From BM714 sp964644525 (GTDB lineage: Bacteria; Bacillota; Clostridia; Peptostreptococcales; BM714): 27,504 nt of DNA. Location of the stretch: NCBI GenBank assembly GCA_964644525.1, contig CAZXWC010000016.1, forward strand, positions 1-27,504, given 5' to 3'. Position 1 is the stretch's first letter; every line of letters begins with the position of its first letter. The notes below the pieces were generated by a model that saw only the letters and a program-made list of their open reading frames with translations, was not told the DNA's origin and searched no databases. Shown one piece after another: positions 1 through 7,468 of this stretch. A program made the position numbers and the translations under genes.

Positions 1-80
1 TTCCGGGGGTTGCCAATTCAAGGACATTCATTGTTTTCTCAAGCATTAAGGAGGAAATAAACGGGGGAGAATATTCATGA
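1..80 (+). CDS. C-terminal fragment of a probable Lrp/AsnC-family regulator
   Basis: A reading frame enters from the left edge and stays open to a TGA at 78-80. The last 26 residues include PGVANSRTFIVFSSIKEE, which resembles the usual end of Lrp/AsnC regulators (a PGV turn, a final hydrophobic strand, then IKE). The stop overlaps the ATG of the next gene as ATGA, so the two are probably translationally coupled, and the ribosome binding site of the exporter lies inside this gene. Lrp/AsnC regulators often sit beside LysE exporters and sense the exported amino acid, which supports the call. The fragment is too short to be certain. The other two frames also stop late, at 46-48 and 58-60, but neither gives a family-like tail. 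Confidence 0.5.
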   Translation, partial: PGVANSRTFIVFSSIKEEINGGEYS

Positions 81-676
81 CGGCTTATATCAAGGGACTA
101 ATGCTTGGGATGACCCTCCAGCTGTCGGTCGGCCCCGTTTTTTTCGCGCTCCTCCACAAGGCCGTGAAAGAGGGTTTTGCGGAAGGCTTCAAGATGTCCT
201 TGGGAGTCGCTCTTGTCGATGCGGTCTACATCGCCTTGTCTTTCACTGCTGTATCCGGCTTGATGGCTTCAAACCAGGGTGCGGAGTGGCTTGTTCGGAT
301 TGCCGGAGCTATGGTCCTTTGCTGGTTTGCTTTTGGATATATAAAAGGAGCCGGCAGGAAAGAGACAAGTTCGAAGGAATCAAGACTTGGCGGAAGCTTT
401 ATTTACGGAATAAAACTCACAATGATAAATCCCCTAAGCATAGTATTTTGGACCGGAACCTTCGGAGCGGTCCTTGCTTCGGGAATGATTCCGGTAGGGG
501 TCGGAATAGTGGTTTATGCCGCCGGATGCGTTTCGGCGACAATATTTTTTATGACCGGAGCATCCTTTATGGGATCGAGAGTCGAAGGGCTTTTGACTCC
601 ATCGGCAACAAAGAAGCTTGACAGGGCCGTAGGCGTATGCCTTTTTCTCTTCGCTTCCAGCCTAATTTTCAGATAG
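77..676 (+). CDS. LysE/RhtB-family amino acid exporter
   Basis: This 199-residue integral membrane protein has the length and layout of LysE/RhtB translocators, which export amino acids by secondary transport. The N-terminus has the family signature: MLGMTLQLSVGPVFFALLHK, with a GP motif in the first membrane segment, followed by a G-F-x-x-G loop. The segments near residues 37-60, 72-90, 113-135, 137-165 and 180-198 are hydrophobic. The ATG at 77 follows GGGGGAGAA at 64-72 and overlaps the stop of the upstream regulator fragment. The substrate cannot be read from the sequence; lysine, arginine, threonine or homoserine are all seen in the family. No clear terminator follows before the ilv promoter at 710. 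Confidence 0.85.
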   Translation: MTAYIKGLMLGMTLQLSVGPVFFALLHKAVKEGFAEGFKMSLGVALVDAVYIALSFTAVSGLMASNQGAEWLVRIAGAMVLCWFAFGYIKGAGRKETSSKESRLGGSFIYGIKLTMINPLSIVFWTGTFGAVLASGMIPVGVGIVVYAAGCVSATIFFMTGASFMGSRVEGLLTPSATKKLDRAVGVCLFLFASSLIFR

Positions 677-709
677 TTTGAAATAATTGTGAAAAATTCG
701 AAAAAAGTG

Positions 710-738
710 TTGACATGCAATTGAAGCGCCTATATAAT
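710..738 (+). promoter_or_regulatory. Consensus sigma-A promoter of the ilv leader
   Basis: TTGACA at 710-715 and TATAAT at 733-738 are separated by exactly 17 bases. Both boxes match the vegetative consensus perfectly. Transcription should start near 745, directly before the T-box leader. A full-strength promoter fits an operon controlled mainly by attenuation. Confidence 0.9.
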
Positions 739-744
739 TGGGTT

Positions 745-1067
745 CAAATCAAAAAACAATAAAAGCGTTGACGGAGAGAAAAATATTCAGAATGAGATTA
801 CAGAGAATCGGCGGTGCTGAGAGCCGAGGTCGAAATGGATATATACTAATCACTCCCGAGCTTCCAAGCCAAAAGGGAAACCGAGTAGGCGAGGACGGAT
901 CCGCGAGAGCGGAGCGCCACCGTTACATGGCTAGAGTTGACGGATTGAAATCTGCGACTTGAAGAGGCGTACCGCGTGAGCCGTACGTAAACCGGGGTGG
1001 TAACGCGAGAACAACTCTCGTCCCTGAAATATGTCTTTGACATGTTTCGTGGATGGGAGTTTTTTTA
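745..1067 (+). promoter_or_regulatory. T-box leader, probable isoleucine specifier
   Basis: The untranslated leader carries the hallmarks of a T-box riboswitch. Near 822-834 is the stem I element GCGGTGCTGAGAGCC, close to the conserved GGTG-N-GAGAGCC distal loop. The T-box sequence with the TGGTAAC bulge that binds the free NCCA end of uncharged tRNA lies at about 994-1007. An antiterminator stem (CGAGA 1006-1010 with TCTCG 1016-1020) competes with the terminator at 1013-1061. The triplet ATC at 849-851, followed by A and then CTCCCGAGC, sits where the specifier is expected and encodes isoleucine, which fits the ilv genes downstream. A shift to CTC (853-855, leucine) cannot be fully excluded without folding. 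Confidence 0.88.
1013..1067 (+). terminator. T-box attenuator terminator
   Basis: AACTCTCGTCC at 1013-1023 pairs with GGATGGGAGTT at 1051-1061 in an 11-bp stem with two wobble pairs, followed by a T run to 1066. Its 5' arm contains the TCTCG needed by the antiterminator, so the two structures are mutually exclusive. It ends about 33 bases before the first ilv start codon. Confidence 0.88.
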
Positions 1068-1099
1068 TACCAAAAACAGAGTTGAAAGGGGGAAATTTG

Positions 1100-1333
1100 A
1101 TGAATTCCGACAGCACAATAAGAGCAAGAGTCAGAAATGAGCCGGAAATGCTTATGCGTGTGGTAGGCACTATGAGAAGAAGGGGATTCAGAATGAAAAA
1201 AGTTCTCATGGTGGAAGGAAGCATTCCGGACGAAGCATTTTTAAGCATTACATTGGCCGATGAAGAGAAAGATTCCAAGAGGGCCGTGACATATCTTAAC
1301 AGACTGGTTGACTTTAATTTACTTGAATATTAA
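1100..1333 (+). CDS. Short ACT-domain acetolactate synthase small subunit (IlvM-like)
   Basis: The product is 77 residues, essentially one ACT domain: a beta strand (TIRARVRN), a helix (EPEMLMRVVGTMRRRGFRMKK), then strands and a second helix ending LVDFNLLEY. Acetolactate synthase small subunits use such domains to bind valine or another effector and to activate the large subunit. At this length it resembles the short E. coli IlvM rather than full IlvN/IlvH proteins of about 160 residues. The ATG at 1100 follows AAAGGGGG at 1086-1093. An in-frame ATG at 1031 is rejected because it lies inside the attenuator terminator. It is the first gene of the T-box operon, 17 bases before ilvC, and its large subunit is two genes downstream. 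Confidence 0.8.
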   Translation: MNSDSTIRARVRNEPEMLMRVVGTMRRRGFRMKKVLMVEGSIPDEAFLSITLADEEKDSKRAVTYLNRLVDFNLLEY

Positions 1334-1350
1334 TAATGGAGGAAGTTTAA

Positions 1351-2343
1351 ATGGCGAAAATGTATTATGAAAAGGATGCGAATTTTGAATTGATGAAGAA
1401 AAGAAAAGTGGCTGTATTGGGATACGGAAGCCAGGGGCATGCCCACGCTTTGAATCTCAAGGAATCCGGAGCAAGCGTTGTTGTCGGTTTGTATGAGGGA
1501 AGCAGGTCCTGGGAAAGGGCCCAAAATGACGGATTTAAAGTACTTTCGGCAGGGGATGCAGTGGCAGAAAGCGATTTGGTCGTAATGCTTGTGCCTGATG
1601 AAAAACAAAAAAAATTATATGAAACAGCCGTAAAGCCCAACTTGAATCCCGGCGACGTACTCGTTTTCGCACATGGCTTCAATGTTCATTTTGGACAAAT
1701 TGTTGCCAATGAAGGCGTAGATGTTTTCATGGTGGCGCCAAAAGGACCCGGACATCTTGTCAGACGAGTTTATGAAGACGGAAAAGGGGTTCCGGCCCTC
1801 TTCGCTGTTCATCAGAATCCTTCGGGTCAGGCAAGGGATTTGGCTCTGGCTTACGCAAAAGGAATAGGGGCCACCAGGGCCGGAGTAATCGAGACTTCGT
1901 TCGAGGAAGAAACCGAGACCGACCTTTTCGGAGAGCAATGCGTACTTTGCGGAGGCATCACAGAACTTATAAAAGCCGGATTCGACACATTGACCCAGGC
2001 TGGATACCAAAAGGAAATCGCTTATTTCGAGTGTCTCCATGAAATGAAACTCATCGTCGACCTTCTTTACGAAGGCGGTTTTGAAAACATGAGATACAGC
2101 GTCAGTGATACTGCCGAATACGGGGACTACACGGCTTCAAGGAGAATGGTTACAAATGATACCAGAGAAGAGATGAAGAAGGTTCTGGGAGAAATCCAAT
2201 CGGGAGAATTCGCAAGAAGTTGGATTCTTGAGAATGCCGCTGGCAGGCCCTACTTCAATGCAAGGAAGAGGCGGGAACTCCAGCATCCCATGGTGGAGAC
2301 AGGAAAAGAACTAAGAAGCATGATGTCTTGGATTGAAAAGTAG
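1351..2343 (+). CDS. ilvC: Ketol-acid reductoisomerase
   Basis: This 330-residue class I enzyme converts acetolactate and acetohydroxybutyrate to dihydroxy acids with NAD(P)H and Mg2+, the second common step of valine, leucine and isoleucine synthesis in the cytosol. The Rossmann motif GYGSQGHAHALNLKESG is near residues 24-40. The metal ligands are all present: D191 and E195 (TETDLFGEQ) and E227 and E231 (FECLHEMK). The conserved MVAPKGPGHLVR stretch is intact. The cofactor loop after strand 2 reads GLYEGSRSWERA, and the serine and arginine residues suggest NADPH preference, though this is not certain. GGAGG at 1339-1343 precedes the ATG. It lies between the ACT subunit and ilvB and shares the T-box leader. 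Confidence 0.97.
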   Translation: MAKMYYEKDANFELMKKRKVAVLGYGSQGHAHALNLKESGASVVVGLYEGSRSWERAQNDGFKVLSAGDAVAESDLVVMLVPDEKQKKLYETAVKPNLNPGDVLVFAHGFNVHFGQIVANEGVDVFMVAPKGPGHLVRRVYEDGKGVPALFAVHQNPSGQARDLALAYAKGIGATRAGVIETSFEEETETDLFGEQCVLCGGITELIKAGFDTLTQAGYQKEIAYFECLHEMKLIVDLLYEGGFENMRYSVSDTAEYGDYTASRRMVTNDTREEMKKVLGEIQSGEFARSWILENAAGRPYFNARKRRELQHPMVETGKELRSMMSWIEK

Positions 2344-2363
2344 AAAAAGACGGAGGAAAAGAA

Positions 2364-4007
2364 ATGATGACAGGTGCGCAAATAATACTGGAGTGCTTGA
2401 AACGGCAAAAAGTGGATACTATATTCGGCTATCCGGGCGGAGCAGTCATACCGCTTTACGATGCCCTGTATAAAGACAGTGAAAGTTTCACGCATGTGCT
2501 CACCTGTCATGAGCAGGCTGCGGCACATGGGGCCGATGGTTATGCCAGGTCTACGGGAAGAGTTGGGGTATGCTTTGCCACATCAGGGCCGGGGGCTACT
2601 AACCTAGTCACATCTATCGCAACCGCTTATATGGACTCCATACCCGTGGTTTATGTTACAGGGCAGGTGCCGAGCCATCTATTGGGTAAAGACTCGTTTC
2701 AGGAAGTGGATATAACGGCAGTCACTCAGCCCGTAACAAAGCATAATTTTATTGTTCGCAGCGTGGACGATTTACAGGATGCGATGGAAAGTGCCTTTAA
2801 AATTGCCGGACAAGGAAGAAAAGGTCCGGTGCTTGTGGATGTGCCAAAAGATGTTTTTCTTGCCGAGGCGCAATTCGATGAAAAAGGCGATGAAAAAAGT
2901 GTTGAAGAGGCATCTTCGGTTCAGGGTGATGTCGTAAAAGCGGCAGAATGGATTATGGAATCAAAGCGTCCTGTAATTTATGCGGGTGGTGGAGTTGTTC
3001 AGGCAAATGCTTCGGGACAGCTAAGAGAATTTGCCGAAAAAACCGGGATTCCAGTAGTAAATACATTGATGGGGCTGGGAGGATTTCCAAGGGGCCACAG
3101 ACTTTCACTCGGAATGGTGGGCATGCATGGCCTTTATGAGGCCAATATGGCGATTTCCAAAAGTGATTTGATTATAGCAATTGGCGGACGTTTCAGTGAC
3201 AGGGTGATAGGTCCCCCCAATTCCTTTGCTCCCAAAGCTCGAGTTGTGCATATAGATATAGATTTTACCGAGATTGGGAAAAACATAAATGCGACTCACT
3301 GGATTCTTGGCGATATGAAAGGCATACTCAAAATACTTACCGAGTTTGTAGGTGAAAAAAGCCATGAGGACTGGATAGCAAGTCTGCCAAAAGCGGATTG
3401 CCCATTATACGAAGCCGATTTCCATCCACAGCAAATACTTGAATACTTGAATTGCCGCCTGGGAAAGGATGTTCTGGTTGCTACAGAGGTGGGGCAGCAC
3501 CAAATGTGGACTGCCCAGTATTGGGAATTTGAAAAGCCGAGGACGTTTCTGACATCGGGGGGATTGGGAACCATGGGCTATGGAATGGGAGCAGCTGTGG
3601 GAGCGGCCTTCGGCAGAAGTGGAGGACGCGTTTTGCTTGTTTCGGGAGATGGAAGCTTCAGAATGAATTTGAACGAACTTGCGACTCTTGCTAAATATAA
3701 TCTGCCGATTCTGATAGTCCTTATGAACAATAAGTCGCTTGGAATGGTAAGGCAGTGGCAGGAGAAATTTTGCGACGGGAGGCTTTCGGAAACAGAATTG
3801 AGCCAGGAAGCCGACTATATCGGAATCGCAAAGGGTTTCGGAATAGATGGTGCCGTTGCATCTGACATGAAAAGCATGGGTGATGCTGTCGACAAAGCGC
3901 TCGAAGGCATGAAGCCATTTCTGATTGACTGCCGCATATCGGAGCAAACAGGAGTGTTTCCATTTGTTCCCCCTGGCAAAGCTCTTGAGGATATGGTGCT
4001 AGCGTAA
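2364..4007 (+). CDS. ilvB: Acetolactate synthase large (catalytic) subunit
   Basis: The 547-residue protein is a thiamine-diphosphate enzyme that condenses two pyruvates, or pyruvate with 2-oxobutyrate, as the first common step of branched-chain amino acid synthesis. The activating glutamate is E50 in TCHEQAAAHGADGYAR, followed by ATSGPGATN. The FAD-binding-like middle domain contains GGRFSDRV. The ThDP/Mg motif starts at GDGSFRMN near residue 428 and ends at the NN of LMNNKSLGMVRQWQ. The residues QVPSHLLGKDSFQE-VD match the biosynthetic AHAS signature, so this is not the fermentative AlsS. GGAGG at 2352-2356 sets the ATG. It is the last gene of the operon, 20 bases after ilvC. The order small subunit, ilvC, large subunit is less common than adjacent ilvB-ilvN. 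Confidence 0.95.
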   Translation: MMTGAQIILECLKRQKVDTIFGYPGGAVIPLYDALYKDSESFTHVLTCHEQAAAHGADGYARSTGRVGVCFATSGPGATNLVTSIATAYMDSIPVVYVTGQVPSHLLGKDSFQEVDITAVTQPVTKHNFIVRSVDDLQDAMESAFKIAGQGRKGPVLVDVPKDVFLAEAQFDEKGDEKSVEEASSVQGDVVKAAEWIMESKRPVIYAGGGVVQANASGQLREFAEKTGIPVVNTLMGLGGFPRGHRLSLGMVGMHGLYEANMAISKSDLIIAIGGRFSDRVIGPPNSFAPKARVVHIDIDFTEIGKNINATHWILGDMKGILKILTEFVGEKSHEDWIASLPKADCPLYEADFHPQQILEYLNCRLGKDVLVATEVGQHQMWTAQYWEFEKPRTFLTSGGLGTMGYGMGAAVGAAFGRSGGRVLLVSGDGSFRMNLNELATLAKYNLPILIVLMNNKSLGMVRQWQEKFCDGRLSETELSQEADYIGIAKGFGIDGAVASDMKSMGDAVDKALEGMKPFLIDCRISEQTGVFPFVPPGKALEDMVLA

Positions 4008-4074
4008 AAGACTTATGTGCATTATTCCCCGGGAAATAAAGAATTTTACTTTTCATAAAAGATATATATTATTT

Positions 4075-4108
4075 GGAGCGGTTGCCATTTTGGCTTCCGC
4101 TCCTTTTT
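4075..4108 (+). terminator. Intrinsic terminator of the ilv operon
   Basis: GGAGCGG at 4075-4081 pairs with CCGCTCC at 4097-4103, and an inner GCC/GGC pair continues the stem across TT/TT mismatches around an ATTTT loop. Five T residues follow. It lies 67 bases after the ilvB stop. Confidence 0.9.
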
Positions 4109-4116
4109 GCAAGAGG

Positions 4117-4226
4117 GGAGTAGGCAGTAGGTACAACAGCATTGAATCCTTTGCTTTTGCTTTTCAATCTCTTGCTTTTGTTCTTTCTTTCCACTTACTA
4201 CTTTCCACTTACTACTTCCTTCTTTC
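4117..4226. repeat. Pyrimidine-rich low-complexity tandem repeat
   Basis: The plus strand is built from short pyrimidine-rich units. The 14-mer TTTCCACTTACTAC occurs twice in perfect tandem (4188-4201 and 4202-4215). TTGCTTTTG units lie at 4151-4181 and AGTAGGCAGTAGG near 4120-4132. No plausible gene reads through it. The complementary strand (GTAGTAAGTGGAAA units, AGCAAAAGCAAAGG) resembles the purine-rich stretch at 10030-10215 in composition and motifs, so both may belong to one dispersed intergenic family. Function is unknown. Confidence 0.6.
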
Positions 4227-4292
4227 TTGCCATAAGCCCCGCGTGTTGGTAAAATAAACATGGGTATTATTCTACTGAAAGGCGGAGTTATT

Positions 4293-4370
4293 ATGGATAA
4301 AAAAAGAATTGGATTGTTTTTGGTTCTTATGGGGCTGTCTCTTATACTATTTTCGATTTTGAACAAATAG
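4293..4370 (+). CDS. 25-residue single-pass membrane peptide
   Basis: A 26-codon frame starts at an ATG 8 bases after AAAGGCGGAG (4278-4287), a good ribosome binding site. It encodes MDKKRIGLFL followed by VLMGLSLILFSILNK. This is the design of a bacterial small membrane protein: a short basic N-terminus, one hydrophobic span of about 18 residues and a polar end. It stands alone between the ilv terminator and the clpE gene. I do not recognise a family and no function can be given. The combination of a good binding site, near-ideal membrane topology and a frame filling the space before the next promoter makes chance less likely, but short frames of this kind can arise randomly. Confidence 0.5.
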   Translation: MDKKRIGLFLVLMGLSLILFSILNK

Positions 4371-4575
4371 AAGAGAAAATTTGAAAGGGGTAATCTTAAT
4401 AGGGAGAGCCCTTCTTTTATGATTTTGTTTTCATTCGTCTTGCGGGGGAATATATAATAATGAAAAGAGAGGCAGGACCAGGCATTCTAAATTGAGATTG
4501 TATACTTTAAAGTACTAAGACCTTGAGTGTATCCATCGGGTTCACTTTTACATAAAACCGAATGGAGATGATGAA
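4371..4575 (+). promoter_or_regulatory. clpE upstream region with candidate promoter
   Basis: TTCATT at 4430-4435 and TATAAT at 4453-4458 are spaced by 17 bases and form a plausible vegetative promoter with a weak -35 box. About 115 bases of leader follow before the clpE start. I see no direct repeat of the CtsR type (GGTCAAA heptads) and no CIRCE palindrome here. The rest of the region holds no convincing gene. Confidence 0.4.
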
Positions 4576-6876
4576 ATGAAGATGCAAAAATGTTCAATTT
4601 GCAAAAAGAATCTTGCAGTAATATACACAACCAAAACCGTTGATGGAAAGTCCGAGCTTTTCGGGCTTTGTTTGGATTGCGCAAAAAAAATGGGCTTGCC
4701 TGTGATGGATCAATTAATGAAACAGACTGGAATGTCTCCTGATGAGATAGAAAATCTTTCAGAACAGATGAACCAGATGTTTCAAAGCATGGATATGGAA
4801 GAGTTGGAAAACAATGAAATGTTCATGAAAATGATGTCAATGGGAACTGGAAACAAAGATTTTGAGGATGATGTCAGCCTTGGCGATGGGCTTGAAGAAA
4901 ATGGGCCATCAGAAAGCGGTGGAGAAAAAATCGGTCAAAAGTCGTCGCAAAAGGCTAAAAGGAAGGCAAAGGGCAAAAAGAACCTTGACACCTATGGAAG
5001 CAATCTTACTATGGAAGCAAAGGACGGAAGAATAGATAGAATAATAGGACGAAACCTTGAAATGGACCGGGTTGTGCAGATATTGAACCGCAGAAACAAA
5101 AATAACCCCGTATTGATTGGAGAGTCGGGAGTCGGCAAGACTGCAATTGCCGAAGGGCTTGCGGTCAGGATAAACGAAAGGCAGGTTCCTGCCAAGCTTT
5201 TTGATACAGAAATATACCTGCTGGACATGACGGCTATTGTGGCGGGGACCCAGTTCAGAGGGCAGTTCGAAAGTCGAATGAAAGCCATAATAAAGGAAGC
5301 CGAAGATTTAGGCAATGTTGTGCTTGTGATAGATGAGCTCCATAACATTATGGGAGCCGGGGAAGTCCATGGAGGCGTAATGAACGCCGCAAACATACTA
5401 AAGCCCGCACTCGCAAGAGGGGGGATACAGATAGTCGGTGCCACAACGCTGGACGAATACAGAAAGCATATAGAAAAAGACGCCGCATTGGAAAGGCGTT
5501 TCCAACCTGTGCTTGTAGAAGAACCCACAGTTGAGGACAGCGTTGAAATTCTTATGGGAATAAAATCATACTATGAAGACTATCATAAAGTTATAATTTC
5601 GGAGGAGATAGTCAGAAAAGCGGTCTCCTTGTCAGAAAGGTACATTACGGACAGGTATTTGCCGGACAAGGCTATAGATGTTTTGGACGAGGCGGGCTCG
5701 CGTGCAAACCTCAAAAACAAGGGTATAGTGGAACTGCAGCACCTAAATAATGTCCTCAGTGGCCTGCATGAAAAAATGGAGGACGCTGCAGTAACCAAGG
5801 ACTATGAAAAAGCTGCGGAACTCAAGGCTGAAGAATGCAAACTTGAGGAAAAAATAAAGACTATGGAGGAAGAAACTTCAGATGTCGAGATAACAATCGA
5901 CGACATAGGATATGTGATTGAGGCGTGGACAAAAATCCCAGTACGCAGTGTCACTGAAAACGAGGCTGAAAAACTTATGCTTCTTGAAGAGAGGCTTCAC
6001 AAAAGAGTGGTTGGGCAGAATGACGCCGTTGAAAGTGTTTCAAGGGCTATAAGAAGAAATCGGCTTGGATTTAAAAAACGCAAAAAACCTTCTTCGTTTA
6101 TATTCGTAGGGCCTACGGGTGTTGGAAAGACAGAATTGGTCAAATCACTTTCATCCGAGCTTTTCGGAAGCGAGGAAGCATTGATAAGACTAGACATGAG
6201 CGAATACATGGAGAAACATACCGTATCGAAACTGATTGGAGCGCCTCCGGGATATGTCGGCTATGACCAGGGAGGCCAATTGACCGAGAGGATAAGAAGA
6301 AAACCCTATTCCGTGATTTTGCTTGATGAAATAGAAAAGGCGCATGGAGATGTATTCAACATGCTTCTTCAAATACTTGAGGATGGAAGGCTGACGGACA
6401 GCCAGGGCAGAACGGTCAATTTTGAGAACACGGTAATTATAATGACGTCAAATGCCGGAACCGGACTCAAGTCGGCTGGCATCGGGTTTGAAAAAAGAGG
6501 AGACAGGGCTGAAGAGGAAAAGGTTAATGAAGCGCTAAGAAAAATATTCAGACCGGAATTTCTAAACAGGATCGATGAAATAATAGTATTTTCAAAACTG
6601 ACAGAGCAAGAGCTTAAGAAAATATTAGAGCTCATGCTTAGCGAAGTTGAAATGGAAATAAGGGAAAAGGGCATTGAGCTTGAAGTATCGCAAAGTGTTC
6701 GTGATTTTCTTATCGAAAAAGGTTACAATGATAAATATGGGGCAAGGCCTTTGAGGAGAGCGGTTCAAAAGTATATAGAGGATGAGCTTGCCGAAAATTA
6801 TCTCAGAGGGAAATTGGAAAAAAGGCCGCGCCTGTTAATGGACATGAAAGACGGGCTTCCTTGGATAGTAGAATAG
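4576..6876 (+). CDS. ClpE-like AAA+ unfoldase of the ClpP protease
   Basis: The 766-residue Hsp100 protein unfolds substrates and should feed them to ClpP. The N-terminus is a zinc finger (CSIC near residues 6-9, CLDC near 32-35) as in ClpE and the McsA adaptor, in place of the double Clp-N domain of ClpC. A methionine-rich stretch (residues 50-100) and a Lys/Ser linker follow. The first AAA+ module has Walker A GESGVGKT (about 181-188) and Walker B VLVIDELHN. A UVR-like coiled middle segment (YEKAAELKAEE) sits near 410-430. The second module has GPTGVGKT (about 512-519) and ILLDEIEK. The tripeptide IGF near 636-638 is the expected ClpP-docking loop. B. subtilis ClpE has about 700 residues, so this one is somewhat longer. 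GGAG at 4564-4567 supports the start. No clpP, ctsR or mcsAB is adjacent. Confidence 0.9.
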   Translation: MKMQKCSICKKNLAVIYTTKTVDGKSELFGLCLDCAKKMGLPVMDQLMKQTGMSPDEIENLSEQMNQMFQSMDMEELENNEMFMKMMSMGTGNKDFEDDVSLGDGLEENGPSESGGEKIGQKSSQKAKRKAKGKKNLDTYGSNLTMEAKDGRIDRIIGRNLEMDRVVQILNRRNKNNPVLIGESGVGKTAIAEGLAVRINERQVPAKLFDTEIYLLDMTAIVAGTQFRGQFESRMKAIIKEAEDLGNVVLVIDELHNIMGAGEVHGGVMNAANILKPALARGGIQIVGATTLDEYRKHIEKDAALERRFQPVLVEEPTVEDSVEILMGIKSYYEDYHKVIISEEIVRKAVSLSERYITDRYLPDKAIDVLDEAGSRANLKNKGIVELQHLNNVLSGLHEKMEDAAVTKDYEKAAELKAEECKLEEKIKTMEEETSDVEITIDDIGYVIEAWTKIPVRSVTENEAEKLMLLEERLHKRVVGQNDAVESVSRAIRRNRLGFKKRKKPSSFIFVGPTGVGKTELVKSLSSELFGSEEALIRLDMSEYMEKHTVSKLIGAPPGYVGYDQGGQLTERIRRKPYSVILLDEIEKAHGDVFNMLLQILEDGRLTDSQGRTVNFENTVIIMTSNAGTGLKSAGIGFEKRGDRAEEEKVNEALRKIFRPEFLNRIDEIIVFSKLTEQELKKILELMLSEVEMEIREKGIELEVSQSVRDFLIEKGYNDKYGARPLRRAVQKYIEDELAENYLRGKLEKRPRLLMDMKDGLPWIVE

Positions 6877-6952
6877 ATTTGAAACAAAAGTGGGCAAAGA
6901 TTCGTCTAATATAGAGATGTGGAGAAAGGCTTTACAAGCAAAGGGGGTTGCC

Positions 6953-7432
6953 GTGAAAAAAAAATCAATTTTGACAGTGTTGATTATTGGGTTTGTTTTT
7001 TCATCAATAGGCGCGGCATATTCCCAAGAGGTAGAAAAAACCTTGCCGGATTATTGGGATGAATTCTTTAGCGAACCAATAATGTATAATTTCTATATAA
7101 ACAATGAACAGACAGACTATTCCATGGGAAGGCCATATATCAACAAGGATATGATAGTAATGGTTCCTCTAAGAGTTTCTGTGGAAAAAATGGGTTACAA
7201 AGTTGTTTGGAACAACAACATAAGAACAGTAATAATATACAATGACCAATCAATGTATATATTGAAAATAAACAGGAACAGATACTACAGCCGCTACAAT
7301 TCTTCAGCAGTTCTTTCAAAGGAGCCGGTAATAAGGGAGTCTAGAACTTATGTTCCCTTGGAATTTTTCACTACGCTTATGAAGATTGACGCCAAAATCG
7401 ATTCTGATGGAAATTTGTTGATAAGATACTGA
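6953..7432 (+). CDS. Secreted protein with copper amine oxidase N-terminal-like domain
   Basis: A GTG start at 6953 after AAAGGGGG (6940-6946) gives a 159-residue protein. The N-terminus MKKKSILTVLIIGFVFSSIG with AAYSQE is a clear Sec signal peptide. An upstream in-frame start at 6890 would bury it and has no binding site. The mature part contains the repeated pattern of the copper amine oxidase-like N-terminal domain (PF07833), common in clostridial cell-envelope proteins: VPLRVSVEKMGYKVVWNN, then a strand TVIIY, then SRTYVPLEFFTTLMKIDA. The domain is thought to be a surface or stalk module; there is no oxidase activity here. The gene starts 76 bases after clpE and has its own strong terminator, so it may share clpE's transcript. 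Confidence 0.75.
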   Translation: MKKKSILTVLIIGFVFSSIGAAYSQEVEKTLPDYWDEFFSEPIMYNFYINNEQTDYSMGRPYINKDMIVMVPLRVSVEKMGYKVVWNNNIRTVIIYNDQSMYILKINRNRYYSRYNSSAVLSKEPVIRESRTYVPLEFFTTLMKIDAKIDSDGNLLIRY

Positions 7433-7438
7433 AAAGGG

Positions 7439-7468
7439 AATCCCGCATAGATTAATGCGGGATTTTTT
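7439..7468 (+). terminator. Intrinsic terminator
   Basis: AATCCCGCAT at 7439-7448 pairs with ATGCGGGATT at 7455-7464 in a perfect 10-bp stem with a 6-base loop, followed by T residues. It starts 6 bases after the stop of the secreted-protein gene. Confidence 0.93.

Noticed and set aside
738..962. 74-codon frame within the ilv leader
   Set aside because: It lies inside the T-box RNA, has no ribosome binding site, and its sequence is explained by conserved T-box elements.
1031..1099. Upstream start for the ACT small subunit
   Set aside because: The ATG at 1031 is in the loop of the attenuator terminator. The ATG at 1100 has a strong binding site and gives a normal ACT domain.
4015..4257. 80-codon plus-strand frame after ilvB
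   Set aside because: It spans the terminator hairpin and the pyrimidine repeat, and its composition reflects the repeat.
4046..4366. 106-codon minus-strand frame over the repeat region
   Set aside because: It runs through the ilv terminator and the low-complexity repeat, is Lys/Gln rich from the repeat itself, and has no binding site.
4992..5528. 178-codon antisense frame in the ClpE gene
   Set aside because: It is opposite the first AAA+ module, whose Walker motifs confirm the plus strand.
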